DNA of 64,000 bases from Candidatus Kouleothrix ribensis (GTDB taxonomy: Bacteria; Chloroflexota; Chloroflexia; Chloroflexales; Roseiflexaceae). Under the pieces are notes generated by a model that worked only from the letters and a program-made list of their open reading frames with translations, did not search any database and had not been told where the DNA came from. Positions 1-8,713 of the stretch are shown here, piece by piece; the stretch's first letter is position 1, and each line of letters begins with the position of its first letter. Made by a program: the position numbers and the translations under genes. Location of the stretch: positions 310,001 to 374,000 of the forward strand of contig JADKGW010000002.1 in NCBI GenBank assembly GCA_016722075.1, in the 5' to 3' direction.

Positions 1-1
1 C

Positions 2-859
2 AAGGTGATCGCCAGCGTGCTGCGCGTGCTGCTGTACGTGGTGATCTGCGTGATCTTCCTGGTGCCGTTTGCCTGGATGCTCTTAGGCAGCGTACGCGCC
101 GAGCGCGAGATCTTTCGCTACCTGACGCCATTTAGCTGGCGCACATTCGTGCCGATCGAGTGGACGCTCGACAGCTACCGCACCATTCTGGGCCTGAACG
201 AGATCGGCCAGGCCTCGGGCTACAACTTCGGCCGCAACCTGCTCAACTCGTTTATCGTCTCGACGGCGGTGGTGATCTCGAGCCTGATCTTCAATACCAT
301 GGGCGCCTACTTCTTCGCACGGCTACCGTTCCCGAAGAAAAACTGGCTGCTCATGTATATGCTGGCAACCTTCCTCATCCCGTTCGAGGTCACGATCGTG
401 CCGCTGTATATCGTGATACGCACGCTGCACCTCGACAACACCATGTGGGCGTTGATCGTGCCGTGGTACGCCAGCCCGTTCGTGATCTTCTCGCTGATCC
501 AGTTCATGCGCCAGACCATCCCCTACGAGCTAGACGAGGCCGCGCTGATCGACGGCGCCAACTATATGACGATCTTGTGGCGGATCATTGTGCCCAACGC
601 CATCCCCGGCCTGGTGACCAACGCACTACTCGAGTTCCAGTTCATCTGGAACTTGTTCTACTGGCCGCTTGTGGCGGTCGGCGACCGTAAGATCCAGGTG
701 CTGCAGGTGGTGATCAGCGGCACGCTTGGCCAGACTCAGCAGTACTGGGGGCGTACCTTCGCCGGCTCGGCGCTGGCGACCGTGCCGGTGGTAGTGATCT
801 TCCTGGCACTGCAGCGCTACTACATCCAGGGTGTGGCCAGCACTGGCGTCAAAGGATAG
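2..859 (+). CDS. Carbohydrate ABC transporter permease (MalG type), 5' end at window edge
   Basis: Inner-membrane permease of a CUT1-type sugar ABC importer. The loop that contacts the ATPase is visible as EAALIDGANYMTILWRIIVP (about residues 178-197 counting from the GTG at 5), matching the EAA-G-I-LP signature. A first membrane segment starts almost at the first visible residue and the frame is open to the window edge, so the true start probably lies upstream. The binding protein, MalF-type permease and other parts would be to the left. It is followed 87 bp later by nucleoside hydrolase genes, so the transported substrate may be a nucleoside or N-glycoside; that is inference from context. 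Family assignment is secure. Confidence 0.9.
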   Translation, partial: KVIASVLRVLLYVVICVIFLVPFAWMLLGSVRAEREIFRYLTPFSWRTFVPIEWTLDSYRTILGLNEIGQASGYNFGRNLLNSFIVSTAVVISSLIFNTMGAYFFARLPFPKKNWLLMYMLATFLIPFEVTIVPLYIVIRTLHLDNTMWALIVPWYASPFVIFSLIQFMRQTIPYELDEAALIDGANYMTILWRIIVPNAIPGLVTNALLEFQFIWNLFYWPLVAVGDRKIQVLQVVISGTLGQTQQYWGRTFAGSALATVPVVVIFLALQRYYIQGVASTGVKG

Positions 860-946
860 GCCGCGCAGTCGGTAGTCGCCAGTCGCCAGTTTAATTGCTC
901 GCTGCCGACTGCCAACCGCTGGCTGCGAACTGCAGAAGGAAAACCT

Positions 947-1882
947 GTGAAACGGATCATCATCGATACCGACCCAGGCGTCGACGACTCGATGGCCATC
1001 CTGCTGGCGTTCAACTCGCCCGAGCTGACGATCGAAGGGCTGACGACGGTGTTTGGCAACACCGGCTCGGAGATCACTACCCAGAATGCGCTGCGGCTGG
1101 TTGAGCTGGCCGGGCACTCCGAGGTGCCGGTGGCGCGCGGCGTCGATAAGCCGCTGCTGCGGCCCTACAAAGGCCAGGGCTGGCGCGTGCATGGCCACAA
1201 TGGGCTGGGCCAGGTCGATTTCCCGCCGCCGCAGGGCCGGCCCGATCCACGCCGCGCCGCGCAGTTCATCATCGACATGGTGATGGCCAACCCCGGCGAG
1301 ATCACGCTGGTGCCGCTCGCGCCGATGACCAATGTCGCGCTGGCGGTGCTGCTCGAGCCGGCGATCGTTGAGCGAGTCAAAGAGGTTGTGCTGATGGGCG
1401 GCGCCGCCGGTGTGCCCGGCAATGCCTCGCCCGTGGCCGAGGCCAATATTCACAACGACCCCGAGGCGGCCTCGATCGTCTTTCATGCCGGCTGGCCGAT
1501 CACCATGGTTGGCCTCGATGTAACGCATAAGACGATCATGAATCGGGCCTATCTCGATCACCTGAAGAGCGCCAATAACCGCCACACCGATTTCATCTAT
1601 GCGATCACGCAGCACTATATGCAGCTGTACGCCAGCCGCGGCATCGACGGCATGCCTGTTCACGATCCGTCGGCGATTGCGTATGTGATCGACCCGAGCC
1701 TGTTCACAACCAACCATGTGTATGTCGATGTCGAATGCCACAGCCCACACCACCAGGGGCACACCGTGCCCGATTGGCGCGGCCAGCGCGAGCAGGCACC
1801 GAATGTGCATGTGTGTGTCGATGTCGATAGCGCGCGGCTGCTCGAGCTGTACAGCCAGCGCCTCATGGGGGCACGCCCATGA
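947..1882 (+). CDS. Nucleoside hydrolase (IUNH family), paralogue 1
   Basis: Cytosolic enzyme expected to hydrolyse the N-glycosidic bond of ribonucleosides to free base and ribose. The 311-residue protein has the N-terminal calcium-binding motif DTDPGVDD (residues 7-14), a conserved N-x-x-x-D-P-E-A-A segment in the middle, and the C-terminal His-Asp pair (VHDPSA). Length is typical of the family. Start is GTG at 947 with AGAAGGA at 935-940. The stop overlaps the ATG of the next nucleoside hydrolase (ATGA), so the two are translationally coupled. Base specificity cannot be read from sequence. Confidence 0.92.
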   Translation: MKRIIIDTDPGVDDSMAILLAFNSPELTIEGLTTVFGNTGSEITTQNALRLVELAGHSEVPVARGVDKPLLRPYKGQGWRVHGHNGLGQVDFPPPQGRPDPRRAAQFIIDMVMANPGEITLVPLAPMTNVALAVLLEPAIVERVKEVVLMGGAAGVPGNASPVAEANIHNDPEAASIVFHAGWPITMVGLDVTHKTIMNRAYLDHLKSANNRHTDFIYAITQHYMQLYASRGIDGMPVHDPSAIAYVIDPSLFTTNHVYVDVECHSPHHQGHTVPDWRGQREQAPNVHVCVDVDSARLLELYSQRLMGARP

Positions 1883-2835
1883 CATTCGCTGCGATTATCG
1901 ACTGCGACCCCGGCCACGACGACGTGATGGCGATCTTGCTCGGCGCGCGTACGCTCGACCTGCGCGGCATCACGACTGTACACGGCAATGCGTCGCAGGA
2001 GCAGACGACCCGCAACGCGCGCCAGACGGTTGAGTTTGCCGGGCTGACCTCCATCCCGGTGGCGGCGGGCATGGCCCGGCCGCTGGTGCGCGCGCCACAC
2101 TACGCGCCCGAGGTGCATGGCCAAACCGGGCTAGACGGGCCGACGCTGCCGATGCCAAGCGTGGCGCTGCACCCGCAGCACGCGGTCGACTTCCTGATCG
2201 CGCAGTCGCACGCGCTGCCGGGCCTGCACCTGCTGCCGATCGGCCCGCTCACAAACGTGGCGGCGGCGCTGATCCGCGACCCGAGCTTCGCCGGGCGCGT
2301 TAAGCAGATCAGCCTGATGGGCGGCTCGCTGACCACCGGCAACTCGACGCCAGCGGCCGAGTTCAACATCTGGTGCGATGCCGAGGCGGCCCACGTGGTG
2401 TTCAGCAGCGGCATCCCGATCAAGATGGTTGGCCTGAACGTGACCCGCCAGGTTGCGGCCACGCCCGAGCGGCGCGCGCAGATCCGCGCCATGGGCACAC
2501 GCACCGGCGTAATCGTCGCCGATATGCTCGACTTCTACAGCCAGCAGCTGGCGACGCTATTCGGGCTGCCGGGCGGCTCGATGCACGACCCGCTGGCGGT
2601 GGCGGCGCTGATCGACCCCACCATTCTGACCTTCGAACCCATGCATGTGGCGGTCGAGCTGCGCGGCGAGCACACCTATGGCATGACCCTGTGCGATGCG
2701 CGCCACCTGAGCTTCGACTACCAGCGCCAGGGCGCACCTACACGCGGCGCGGCGCCCAACGCCGAGGTGGCGGTGGCGGTGAATGCCGAGCGCTTCTGGG
2801 AGCTGTTTCTCGACACGCTGGCTACCTATCACTAG
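1879..2835 (+). CDS. Nucleoside hydrolase, paralogue 2
   Basis: IUNH-family ribonucleoside hydrolase of 318 residues. The Ca-binding motif reads DCDPGHDD and the C-terminal catalytic pair is MHDPLA. It overlaps the upstream paralogue by 4 bp (ATGA). It is very similar to the gene at 3024-3980 over its whole length, including the ending FWELFLDxLATY, which marks a recent tandem duplication. It has no recognisable independent promoter and is probably co-transcribed with the gene at 947. Confidence 0.92.
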   Translation: MTFAAIIDCDPGHDDVMAILLGARTLDLRGITTVHGNASQEQTTRNARQTVEFAGLTSIPVAAGMARPLVRAPHYAPEVHGQTGLDGPTLPMPSVALHPQHAVDFLIAQSHALPGLHLLPIGPLTNVAAALIRDPSFAGRVKQISLMGGSLTTGNSTPAAEFNIWCDAEAAHVVFSSGIPIKMVGLNVTRQVAATPERRAQIRAMGTRTGVIVADMLDFYSQQLATLFGLPGGSMHDPLAVAALIDPTILTFEPMHVAVELRGEHTYGMTLCDARHLSFDYQRQGAPTRGAAPNAEVAVAVNAERFWELFLDTLATYH

Positions 2836-3023
2836 GGTATAGGCGGCTTCTCGCTCACCACGAAGCACACGACAAGCACGAAGCCTGCGGAACATAGAGC
2901 ACGGTGTGGGGGTTCCACCTGTAGCGCAGAAAACAGCCACATGGCATCGGTAAGACTGTAGCCGACGTAATCGATTACCTTAACTAGCGCAGCTGTGCCA
3001 GCTGCAACCAGCGGGGCAAGTTC
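2836..3023. other. Intergenic spacer between duplicated nucleoside hydrolases
   Basis: No coding potential is visible. The spacer contains short degenerate repeats (CACGAAGCAC/ACAAGCACGAAG) and a 12-bp perfect palindrome at 2967-2978, listed separately. Because a new regulatory site sits here, the downstream copy at 3024 may be transcribed separately from the first two nucleoside hydrolases. Confidence 0.6.
2967..2978. promoter_or_regulatory. Palindromic operator GTAATCGATTAC (LacI-type candidate)
   Basis: Perfect 12-bp palindrome, 45 bp before the ATG at 3024. The same core recurs upstream of the peptidase gene (51317-51349, two sites) and in imperfect form upstream of the ABC/phosphorylase operon (54665-54680). 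A CG-centred palindrome of this size fits LacI/GalR-family operators. The regulator gene is not in the window, so binding is inferred. Confidence 0.6.
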
Positions 3024-3980
3024 ATGAAAGTACCTGCGATCATCGACTGCGACCCTGGCCACGACGATGTGATGGCGATCTTGCTCGGCGCGCGCACACT
3101 CGACCTGCGCGGCATCACGACTGTACACGGCAATGCGTCGCTGGCCAACACCACCCGCAATGCGCGCCAGACGGTCGAGTTTGCCGGGCTGACCTCCATC
3201 CCGATCGCGGCCGGGCAGCCGCGCCCGCTGGTGCGCACGCCGCACTACGCGCCCGAAGTGCATGGCAAAACCGGGCTGGATGGGCCGACGCTGCTGCCGC
3301 CCACCGTGGCGCTGCACCCGCAGCACGCGGTCGACTTCCTGCTCGCGCAGTCGCACGCGCTGCCGGGCCTGCACCTGCTGCCGATCGGCCCGCTCACAAA
3401 CATCGCGACCGCGCTAGTGCAAGACCCAAGCTTCGCCGGGCGCGTCCAGCAGATCAGCCTGATGGGCGGCTCGCTGACCTTCGGCAATGTCACGCCGGCA
3501 GCCGAGTTCAACATCTGGTGCGACCCCGAGGCGGCCCACGTGGTGTTCAGCAGCGGCATCCCGATCAAGATGATCGGCCTGAACGTGACCCACCAGGTGT
3601 TGGCCACACCCGCGCGCCGCGCGCAGATCCGCGCGATCGGCCGGCAGAGCACCACGCACGTGGCCGATATGCTCGATTTCTACAGCGCGGGCGAAACCGC
3701 CTACACCGGGCTGTCGGGCGGCTCGATGCACGACCCGCTGGCGGTGGCGGCGCTGATCGACCCCACCATCCTGACCTTCGAACCCATGCATGTGACAGTC
3801 GAGCTAACTGGCAGCCAGACCGCCGGCATGACCCTGTGCGATGGCCGGCACCTTGGGCCGAACCTACGCGCGCTCAAGCGCCGCACGCGCGGCGAGCCGC
3901 CCAACGCCGAAGTAGCAGTGGCGGTAGACGCTGATCGCTTCTGGGAGCTATTTCTCGATGTGCTGGCAACTTACCCGTAG
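3024..3980 (+). CDS. Nucleoside hydrolase, paralogue 3 (recent duplicate of 1879-2835)
   Basis: IUNH-family hydrolase of 318 residues, the same length as the upstream copy and nearly identical in the N-terminal half (motif DCDPGHDD) and around MHDPLA. Divergence is concentrated in the region after residue 190 and near the C-terminus, where a substrate-lid region lies in known structures. It has its own palindromic operator candidate 45 bp upstream. The spacing to the next nucleoside hydrolase is 9 bp, so they are likely one transcript. Confidence 0.92.
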   Translation: MKVPAIIDCDPGHDDVMAILLGARTLDLRGITTVHGNASLANTTRNARQTVEFAGLTSIPIAAGQPRPLVRTPHYAPEVHGKTGLDGPTLLPPTVALHPQHAVDFLLAQSHALPGLHLLPIGPLTNIATALVQDPSFAGRVQQISLMGGSLTFGNVTPAAEFNIWCDPEAAHVVFSSGIPIKMIGLNVTHQVLATPARRAQIRAIGRQSTTHVADMLDFYSAGETAYTGLSGGSMHDPLAVAALIDPTILTFEPMHVTVELTGSQTAGMTLCDGRHLGPNLRALKRRTRGEPPNAEVAVAVDADRFWELFLDVLATYP

Positions 3981-3989
3981 GAGTACACC

Positions 3990-4964
3990 ATGAGCCGCAA
4001 GATGATCATCGACACCGATACGGCATCGGACGACGCCGTGGCGATCGTTATGGCGCTGCAGCACCCCGAGATCGAGGTGCTGGCGCTCACGGTGGTGTCG
4101 GGCAATGTGCCGATGCAGCAGGCCAGCATCAACGCGCGCTATAGCGTCGAGCAGTGCGGCAAGCATACGCCAGTGTACGAAGGCGCGGCGGCGCCGCTTA
4201 TGCGCGAGATCACCCACGCCACCTTCTTCCATGGCGAAGACGGCATGGGCAATATGCGCTACCCGGCGCCGCAGGCGGCCGCCGCACCCGGCCATGCCGT
4301 CGATGCACTGGTCGAGACGATCAAAGCCAACCCCGGCATCATCCTGGTGACGCTTGGGCCTATGACGAATGTGGCGCTGGCGGTGGCCAGGGCGCCCGAG
4401 ATCGTAGCCAATGTCGAGCGCTGCGTGGTGATGGGCGGTGCGGCCTGCACGGTCGGCAACATCACACCAGCGGCCGAGTTCAACATCTGGTGCGATCCCG
4501 AGGCCGCGCGCATGTGCTTTCGCTCGGGCCTGCCGATCGAGCTGGTTGGCTGGGAGCTGTGCCGCAGCGAGGCCAACCTGACGCTCGCCGATATTCGCTA
4601 CTGCAAAGAGACGATCGGCACGCCGCTGGCGCACTTCGCAATCGACTGCAACGCCACCGCGCTCAAAGCCGGGCGCGAGCACTTCGGCGAGCCGGGCATC
4701 GCACTGCCCGACCCGGTTGCCATGGCGATTGCGCTCGACCCGTCGATCTGCACGCGCCAGAGCAAACATTACGTCGAGATCGAGTGCGAGGGCGTGTACA
4801 CACGCGGCATGACCGTGGTCGATCAGCTGAACGTCGCCACTGGCACGGCGGCGCACTACGCGATCTGGAACCCGCTGACCCAGCGGGGCGCGCCAAACAC
4901 CAGCGTCTGCTGGGCGATCGATATTCCGCGTTGGAAGGCGCTGCTGTTCGACCTGCTGCGGTAA
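3990..4964 (+). CDS. Nucleoside hydrolase, paralogue 4 (Pro-Asp subgroup)
   Basis: IUNH-fold protein of 324 residues with Ca-site motif DTDTASDD (residues 8-15) and the conserved GPMTNVALAV and AEFNIWCDPEAA segments. At the C-terminal active-site position where classical members have His-Asp it reads Leu-Pro-Asp-Pro (Pro240-Asp241), so the histidine used as general acid in protozoal IU-NH is missing. The same change is in the paralogue at 22954. These may form a subgroup with a different leaving-group strategy or substrate. RBS GGAG lies before the ATG. Confidence 0.88.
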   Translation: MSRKMIIDTDTASDDAVAIVMALQHPEIEVLALTVVSGNVPMQQASINARYSVEQCGKHTPVYEGAAAPLMREITHATFFHGEDGMGNMRYPAPQAAAAPGHAVDALVETIKANPGIILVTLGPMTNVALAVARAPEIVANVERCVVMGGAACTVGNITPAAEFNIWCDPEAARMCFRSGLPIELVGWELCRSEANLTLADIRYCKETIGTPLAHFAIDCNATALKAGREHFGEPGIALPDPVAMAIALDPSICTRQSKHYVEIECEGVYTRGMTVVDQLNVATGTAAHYAIWNPLTQRGAPNTSVCWAIDIPRWKALLFDLLR

Positions 4965-4979
4965 AGCCTGGCCCATTCG

Positions 4980-5034
4980 TTGCAGGTTGCAGGTTGCAGG
5001 TTGGCAGGTTGCAGGTTGGCAGGTTGGCAGGAGG
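4980..5034. repeat. Short GCAGGTT heptamer array
   Basis: Tandem units of GCAGGTT with GGCAGGTT variants occupy the spacer between the nucleoside hydrolase and the SnoaL-like gene. The same heptamer builds the larger arrays at 34020-34258 and 38378-38600. Confidence 0.85.
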
Positions 5035-5065
5035 CCGTCTGCCTATACTAGATAGCGAGGTTGCG

Positions 5066-5485
5066 ATGTCGCCCGAGGCAAATAAGATCGTGGTCGAGCG
5101 CTTTTTCGAGGAAGCGATCAATCAGCGTCGGCTCGACGTACTCGACGAGATCATCGCACCACATTTCCAGGGCAGCAAGCTCGAGATCGAGGCCACATAC
5201 AGCACGCGCGAGCAGCTGAAGCAGGGGCTGGCAATGGTGCTGAACGCATTCCCCGACTACCATCAGGTGATCCACGACTGGATCTGCGCGGGCGATCGGG
5301 TGGTGGCGCGCTGGACCACCAGCGGCACGCACCAAGGCCCGTACAATGGCATCGCGCCGACTGGCAGGGTCATCCGCGAGCATGGGATCGACATCTTTCG
5401 CGTGGTAGACGGCCAGATCGTCGAGCACTGGGTCGAGCTCGACCTGCTGGGGATTCTGCGGCAGATGGGGGCCGTCTCGATCTAG
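5066..5485 (+). CDS. SnoaL-like ester cyclase / NTF2-fold protein
   Basis: A 139-residue protein of the SnoaL-like polyketide cyclase group, a small cone-shaped alpha+beta barrel. It shows the typical order: N-terminal helices (VVERFFEEAINQ), an F-P-D-Y segment, W-T-x-x-GTHxG at about residues 82-90, and a terminal R-x-x-x-G-x-I-x-E-H-W strand. ATG 5066 was chosen because homology begins there; the same frame is open upstream through the preceding gene but only as a shadow. The substrate is unknown. Many bacterial members have no assigned reaction. Confidence 0.8.
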   Translation: MSPEANKIVVERFFEEAINQRRLDVLDEIIAPHFQGSKLEIEATYSTREQLKQGLAMVLNAFPDYHQVIHDWICAGDRVVARWTTSGTHQGPYNGIAPTGRVIREHGIDIFRVVDGQIVEHWVELDLLGILRQMGAVSI

Positions 5486-5522
5486 TGTCGTTGTGAGTTT
5501 CGCATCCCAAAACGCGCTGTTC

Positions 5523-5624
5523 GCCTGCGGCAGCATAGTACCTTATGTTCTACTGTGTTGGGTTTGTGCGCTCTGCGAGCGCACAAACCCACACATAAAG
5601 ATGCAATACCACTCTGCCGCAGGC
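5523..5624. repeat. Dispersed palindromic element, copy A
   Basis: A 102-bp long palindrome. The outer arms are GCCTGCGGCAG (5523-5533) and its exact complement (5614-5624). The centre is a 14-bp perfect stem, 5560-5573 pairing with 5577-5590, with a 3-base loop. Related copies lie at 21758, 52109, 54474 and 61595, with fragments elsewhere. It resembles a MITE or REP-like non-coding element. The surrounding spacer 5486-5673 holds no gene. Confidence 0.8.
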
Positions 5625-5673
5625 AGAAATGCCGCCGTCGTAAGGCACGTAACAGACGCAAAAAGAAGGAAGT

Positions 5674-6768
5674 ATGTCTGACGAACTGTCTATGATGCCG
5701 ATCGCGGCCACGCGCCGCGAGGTGGCCGCGCAGCCCGAGGTGATCGCGCGCGTGCTGGCCGAGCAATCCGGCGCGATCCGCGACCTGGCCGTGCGCCTGG
5801 CCGCGCGCGGCACCCGGCAGGTCGTGCTGCTCGGCTCGGGCGACTCGTGGTTCGCCGGGATGGCCTGCCGCCTGGCGTTCGAGACCTACAGCGGGCTGCC
5901 GGCCGAGGCCATCCAGGCCTACGAGTATGCCGCCTACGGCCACGCTAGCTTCGACGCGGCCACGGCTGCGGTGGTGATCAGCTCGAGCGGCCGGCCGACG
6001 ACGACCTGGGATGCGCTGGATCGGGCGCTGGCCACGCCGGCCTATGTGGTAGGTATCACCGACAAACCCTACGCGGGCAACCCGTTTCGCGAGAAGGTGC
6101 ATACGGCGATCGTGCCCGGCGCTTTGAAAGTCGGCTGGCCGGCCCAGACCACCACGGCCACGATCGCGGTGCTGATCACCCTGGCGATCGAGCTGGGGCG
6201 CGCGCGCGGGCACCTGGCCGAGGCCGCGGCCCAGGCGTGTATCGCACAACTGCTGGCGCTGCCCGAGCTGATGCAGCGCGTACTCGAGCAGAGCGGCGCG
6301 TGGGCCGAGCGACTGGCACGCGCCTGGCTGAGCGCGGGCGTGCGGCGCACCTACACCTTCGTCGGCGCCGGGCCGAGCCTGGGCGTGGCCTACACCGGCA
6401 TGGCGCTGCTGGCCGAGGGGCCGCAAGAGGCCGGCATCGCAATCGCGGCCGAGGAATTTCACCACGGTCTGCACATTGCCACGATCGCGCGCGACGACGT
6501 GGTGGTGGCGGTGGCACCATCCGGCGCCGCGAGCCGCCGCATGCTCGACGTGGCGCGCTCGGTACACACCTGGGGCGCACAGCTGGTTGCACTTGTCGAC
6601 ACCAGCGACACAGCGATCGGCGCGCTGGCCGGCAGCACGCTGACCCTGCCGGAGGTGGCCGAGCCGCTGACGCCGCTGCTGACGCTGCTGCCACTCCACC
6701 AGCTCAGCATCGCGCTGGCCGAGCAGAAAGTCGCGGCCGGCTATCAGCGCCCGCGCGCGGTGCCCTAG
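5674..6768 (+). CDS. SIS-domain protein (GlmS/AgaS/FrlB-like sugar isomerase or deglycase)
   Basis: A 364-residue cytosolic protein with two SIS (sugar isomerase) domains, as in the isomerase half of GlmS. The first shows GSGDSWFAGMA at about residue 50 and the ISSSGRPTTT phosphate loop. The second shows GAGPSLGVAYTGMALLAEG and then E-E-F-H-H-G, matching the E-E-x-x-H-G catalytic segment of GlmS. There is no glutaminase domain, so it acts on an aminated or glycated phosphosugar directly. It is followed by PfkB kinases, an arrangement like the fructoselysine frl genes. Substrate unknown. Confidence 0.85.
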   Translation: MSDELSMMPIAATRREVAAQPEVIARVLAEQSGAIRDLAVRLAARGTRQVVLLGSGDSWFAGMACRLAFETYSGLPAEAIQAYEYAAYGHASFDAATAAVVISSSGRPTTTWDALDRALATPAYVVGITDKPYAGNPFREKVHTAIVPGALKVGWPAQTTTATIAVLITLAIELGRARGHLAEAAAQACIAQLLALPELMQRVLEQSGAWAERLARAWLSAGVRRTYTFVGAGPSLGVAYTGMALLAEGPQEAGIAIAAEEFHHGLHIATIARDDVVVAVAPSGAASRRMLDVARSVHTWGAQLVALVDTSDTAIGALAGSTLTLPEVAEPLTPLLTLLPLHQLSIALAEQKVAAGYQRPRAVP

Positions 6769-6823
6769 TGCGGTTCGAGGTTGTGCGTGCTGCGCGCCTG
6801 AACCTTTGTAATGAAAGCGGCCT

Positions 6824-7750
6824 ATGCGCTACGCCAGCTGGAGTGTAATCGTCGATGATATTGTGTTCCCCGACGGGCGCACCGCCATGGGCGTGCTCGG
6901 CGGCGGCGGCTCGTACACTGCCGCCGGCATGCGCGTCTGGAGCCACGAGGTAAGCGTGCTGGGCAATGTCGGCGCCGACTTCGACCCGGTGCTGCTCGGC
7001 CGGCTCGATCTCCAGGCGATCGACCTGCGCAGCACGCACCGGCCGACCCCGCGCGCCTGGCAGCTGTTCGAAGACGACGGCCAGCGCACGCAGATCCCGC
7101 GCATCCCGCTCGGCGATTGGTCGGCGCAGGTGGGCTGGCCGGCCGACCTGCCCGAGCGCCTGCAGGCGCTGGGCGTAGGCGCGGTACACCTGCTCAGCCG
7201 CGGCGATGTAGGCGACCCCGCGATGATCGCGCGGATCGCCGCGAGCGGCATACGCGTGAGCCTCGAGCCGGTTATTGAGGACGGCATGGGCGCGGCGCAG
7301 TGCGAGCGAGTGCTGGCCGCGCTGGCGCATGTCGAGATCTTCTCGCCGGGGCTAGGCGAGCTACAGGTATTGCTGGGCGCGCAGCCGCTGCGGCCGGCGC
7401 TGGTGGCGCTGGCCGAGCGCGGGCCGGCGCTGGTGGCGCTGCGGCGTGGCGCGGCCGGCTCGCTGGTCTATCACCGCGAATCGCGGCAGCTGCTGCGCGT
7501 GCCCGCCGCGCACGCCAGCGTGGCCGATGTGACCGGCGCGGGCAATGCCTACGCCGGCGGCATGCTGGTGGGCTGGTGCATGAGCGCGGCGCCGGCGCTG
7601 GCGGCCGCGTGCGCAGCGGTGAGCGCCGCAATTGCAATCGAGCAAGTCGGCCCGCCGGCGATCACTCGCGAGCTGCTGGCGGCCGCAGTGGCGCGGCGAT
7701 CCGAAGTGCTGGCCGCGCTACACGAGCTGGAGGATGGCGACAATGCGTGA
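6824..7750 (+). CDS. PfkB-family protein with GAGN in place of GAGD
   Basis: A 308-residue ribokinase/PfkB-fold protein. The C-terminal signature reads DVTGAGNAYAGG: the catalytic base Asp of the family's GAGD motif is Asn241. The N-terminal glycine-rich sugar-binding motif is also shortened (GVLGGGGSYTAAGM). Two other proteins here (11075, 13664) have the same change. Fungal Mak32-type PfkB proteins show a similar Asn as far as I recall. It may be a weak kinase, a non-catalytic sugar binder or an enzyme with another reaction. It overlaps the next PfkB gene by 8 bp. Confidence 0.85.
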   Translation: MRYASWSVIVDDIVFPDGRTAMGVLGGGGSYTAAGMRVWSHEVSVLGNVGADFDPVLLGRLDLQAIDLRSTHRPTPRAWQLFEDDGQRTQIPRIPLGDWSAQVGWPADLPERLQALGVGAVHLLSRGDVGDPAMIARIAASGIRVSLEPVIEDGMGAAQCERVLAALAHVEIFSPGLGELQVLLGAQPLRPALVALAERGPALVALRRGAAGSLVYHRESRQLLRVPAAHASVADVTGAGNAYAGGMLVGWCMSAAPALAAACAAVSAAIAIEQVGPPAITRELLAAAVARRSEVLAALHELEDGDNA

Positions 7751-8687
7751 TGCGCGCGCGTTCGATGTGCTGACGATCGGCGGGATCGACCTGGACCTGG
7801 TGGTGACGGTGCCCGAGCTGCCCGGCGCCGACCTGAAGGTGATGGGCGAGCTGATCGGCAACATGCCCGGCGGCCCGGCTGCAAACTTCGCCTGTGCCGC
7901 CAGCCGGCTGGGCATCCGCGTGGCCGCGCTGGCCGAGGTTGGCGACGACCCGGCCGGCCAGATCATCATCGACGACTTCGCGAACTACGGGGTCGACACC
8001 TCGCTGATCAGCGTACGCGCAGGCGGGCGCACCTGCTTCACGATCGTGCTCATCCCGCCGAGCGGCGAGAAGGCGATCGTGGTTGTGCCAACCTTCCAGC
8101 CGGCCTACGACATGGAGCGCCTGCAGGCCACGCTCGGCCAGACGCGCCTGATCTACCTGATGCCGCAGGATCACGCGCAGTTCCTGGCGCAGGCGCGGCT
8201 GGCGCACGCGTGCGGCGCCGAGGTCATGATCGATGTCGAGCCGACGGTGGGGGCCAACCGCGCCATGATGCGCGAGATCCTGGCGTATGTCGATATCGCA
8301 TCATTCAACCAGTTTGGCTTCCGGGCCGCCACCGGCGAAGAGCCGTCGCTCGATGCCGCCCGCCGCCTGCTGGCCAGCGGCCCGCACACCGTGGTGGTGA
8401 CACTCGGCGCGCGCGGGGCGCTGGCGGTAACGCGCGACCAGGCGGCGCTACAGCCGGGCTTCGCGGTACAGCCAGTCGATACGACTGGCGCCGGTGATAC
8501 ATTCAACGCCGCGTTCGTCAGCGCAACCGTGTGGGGGCTGCCGCTGGCCGAGCGCCTGCGCTTTGCCAACGGCGCGGGCGCGCTGTCGGTGACGGGCATG
8601 GGCCCGCGCGGCCGGCTACCCTCGGCCGACGAGGTGCGGCTGTTCATTGGGCAAGTCGGCGGCGACGCACCCACGTTTATATATTGA
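7743..8687 (+). CDS. PfkB-family carbohydrate kinase (GAGD, canonical)
   Basis: ATP-dependent sugar or nucleoside kinase of 314 residues. It has N-terminal GGIDLDLV, the GGPAANFA sugar-binding segment (about residues 43-50) and the C-terminal DTTGAGDTFNAAF signature with catalytic Asp252. ATG 7743 was chosen because GGAGG at 7729-7733 is 9 bp upstream; the frame is open further upstream without homology. It is translationally coupled to the GAGN paralogue. It may phosphorylate ribose or another sugar released by the hydrolases upstream. Confidence 0.88.
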   Translation: MRDARAFDVLTIGGIDLDLVVTVPELPGADLKVMGELIGNMPGGPAANFACAASRLGIRVAALAEVGDDPAGQIIIDDFANYGVDTSLISVRAGGRTCFTIVLIPPSGEKAIVVVPTFQPAYDMERLQATLGQTRLIYLMPQDHAQFLAQARLAHACGAEVMIDVEPTVGANRAMMREILAYVDIASFNQFGFRAATGEEPSLDAARRLLASGPHTVVVTLGARGALAVTRDQAALQPGFAVQPVDTTGAGDTFNAAFVSATVWGLPLAERLRFANGAGALSVTGMGPRGRLPSADEVRLFIGQVGGDAPTFIY

Positions 8688-8713
8688 GTAATTGCTAGAA
8701 GGAGCACACCCGT

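Noticed and set aside
626..1885. Long antisense frames (for example 419 codons opposite the nucleoside hydrolase)
   Set aside because: High GC with strong third-position bias opens antisense frames. The sense proteins have clear family motifs and the antisense translations do not.
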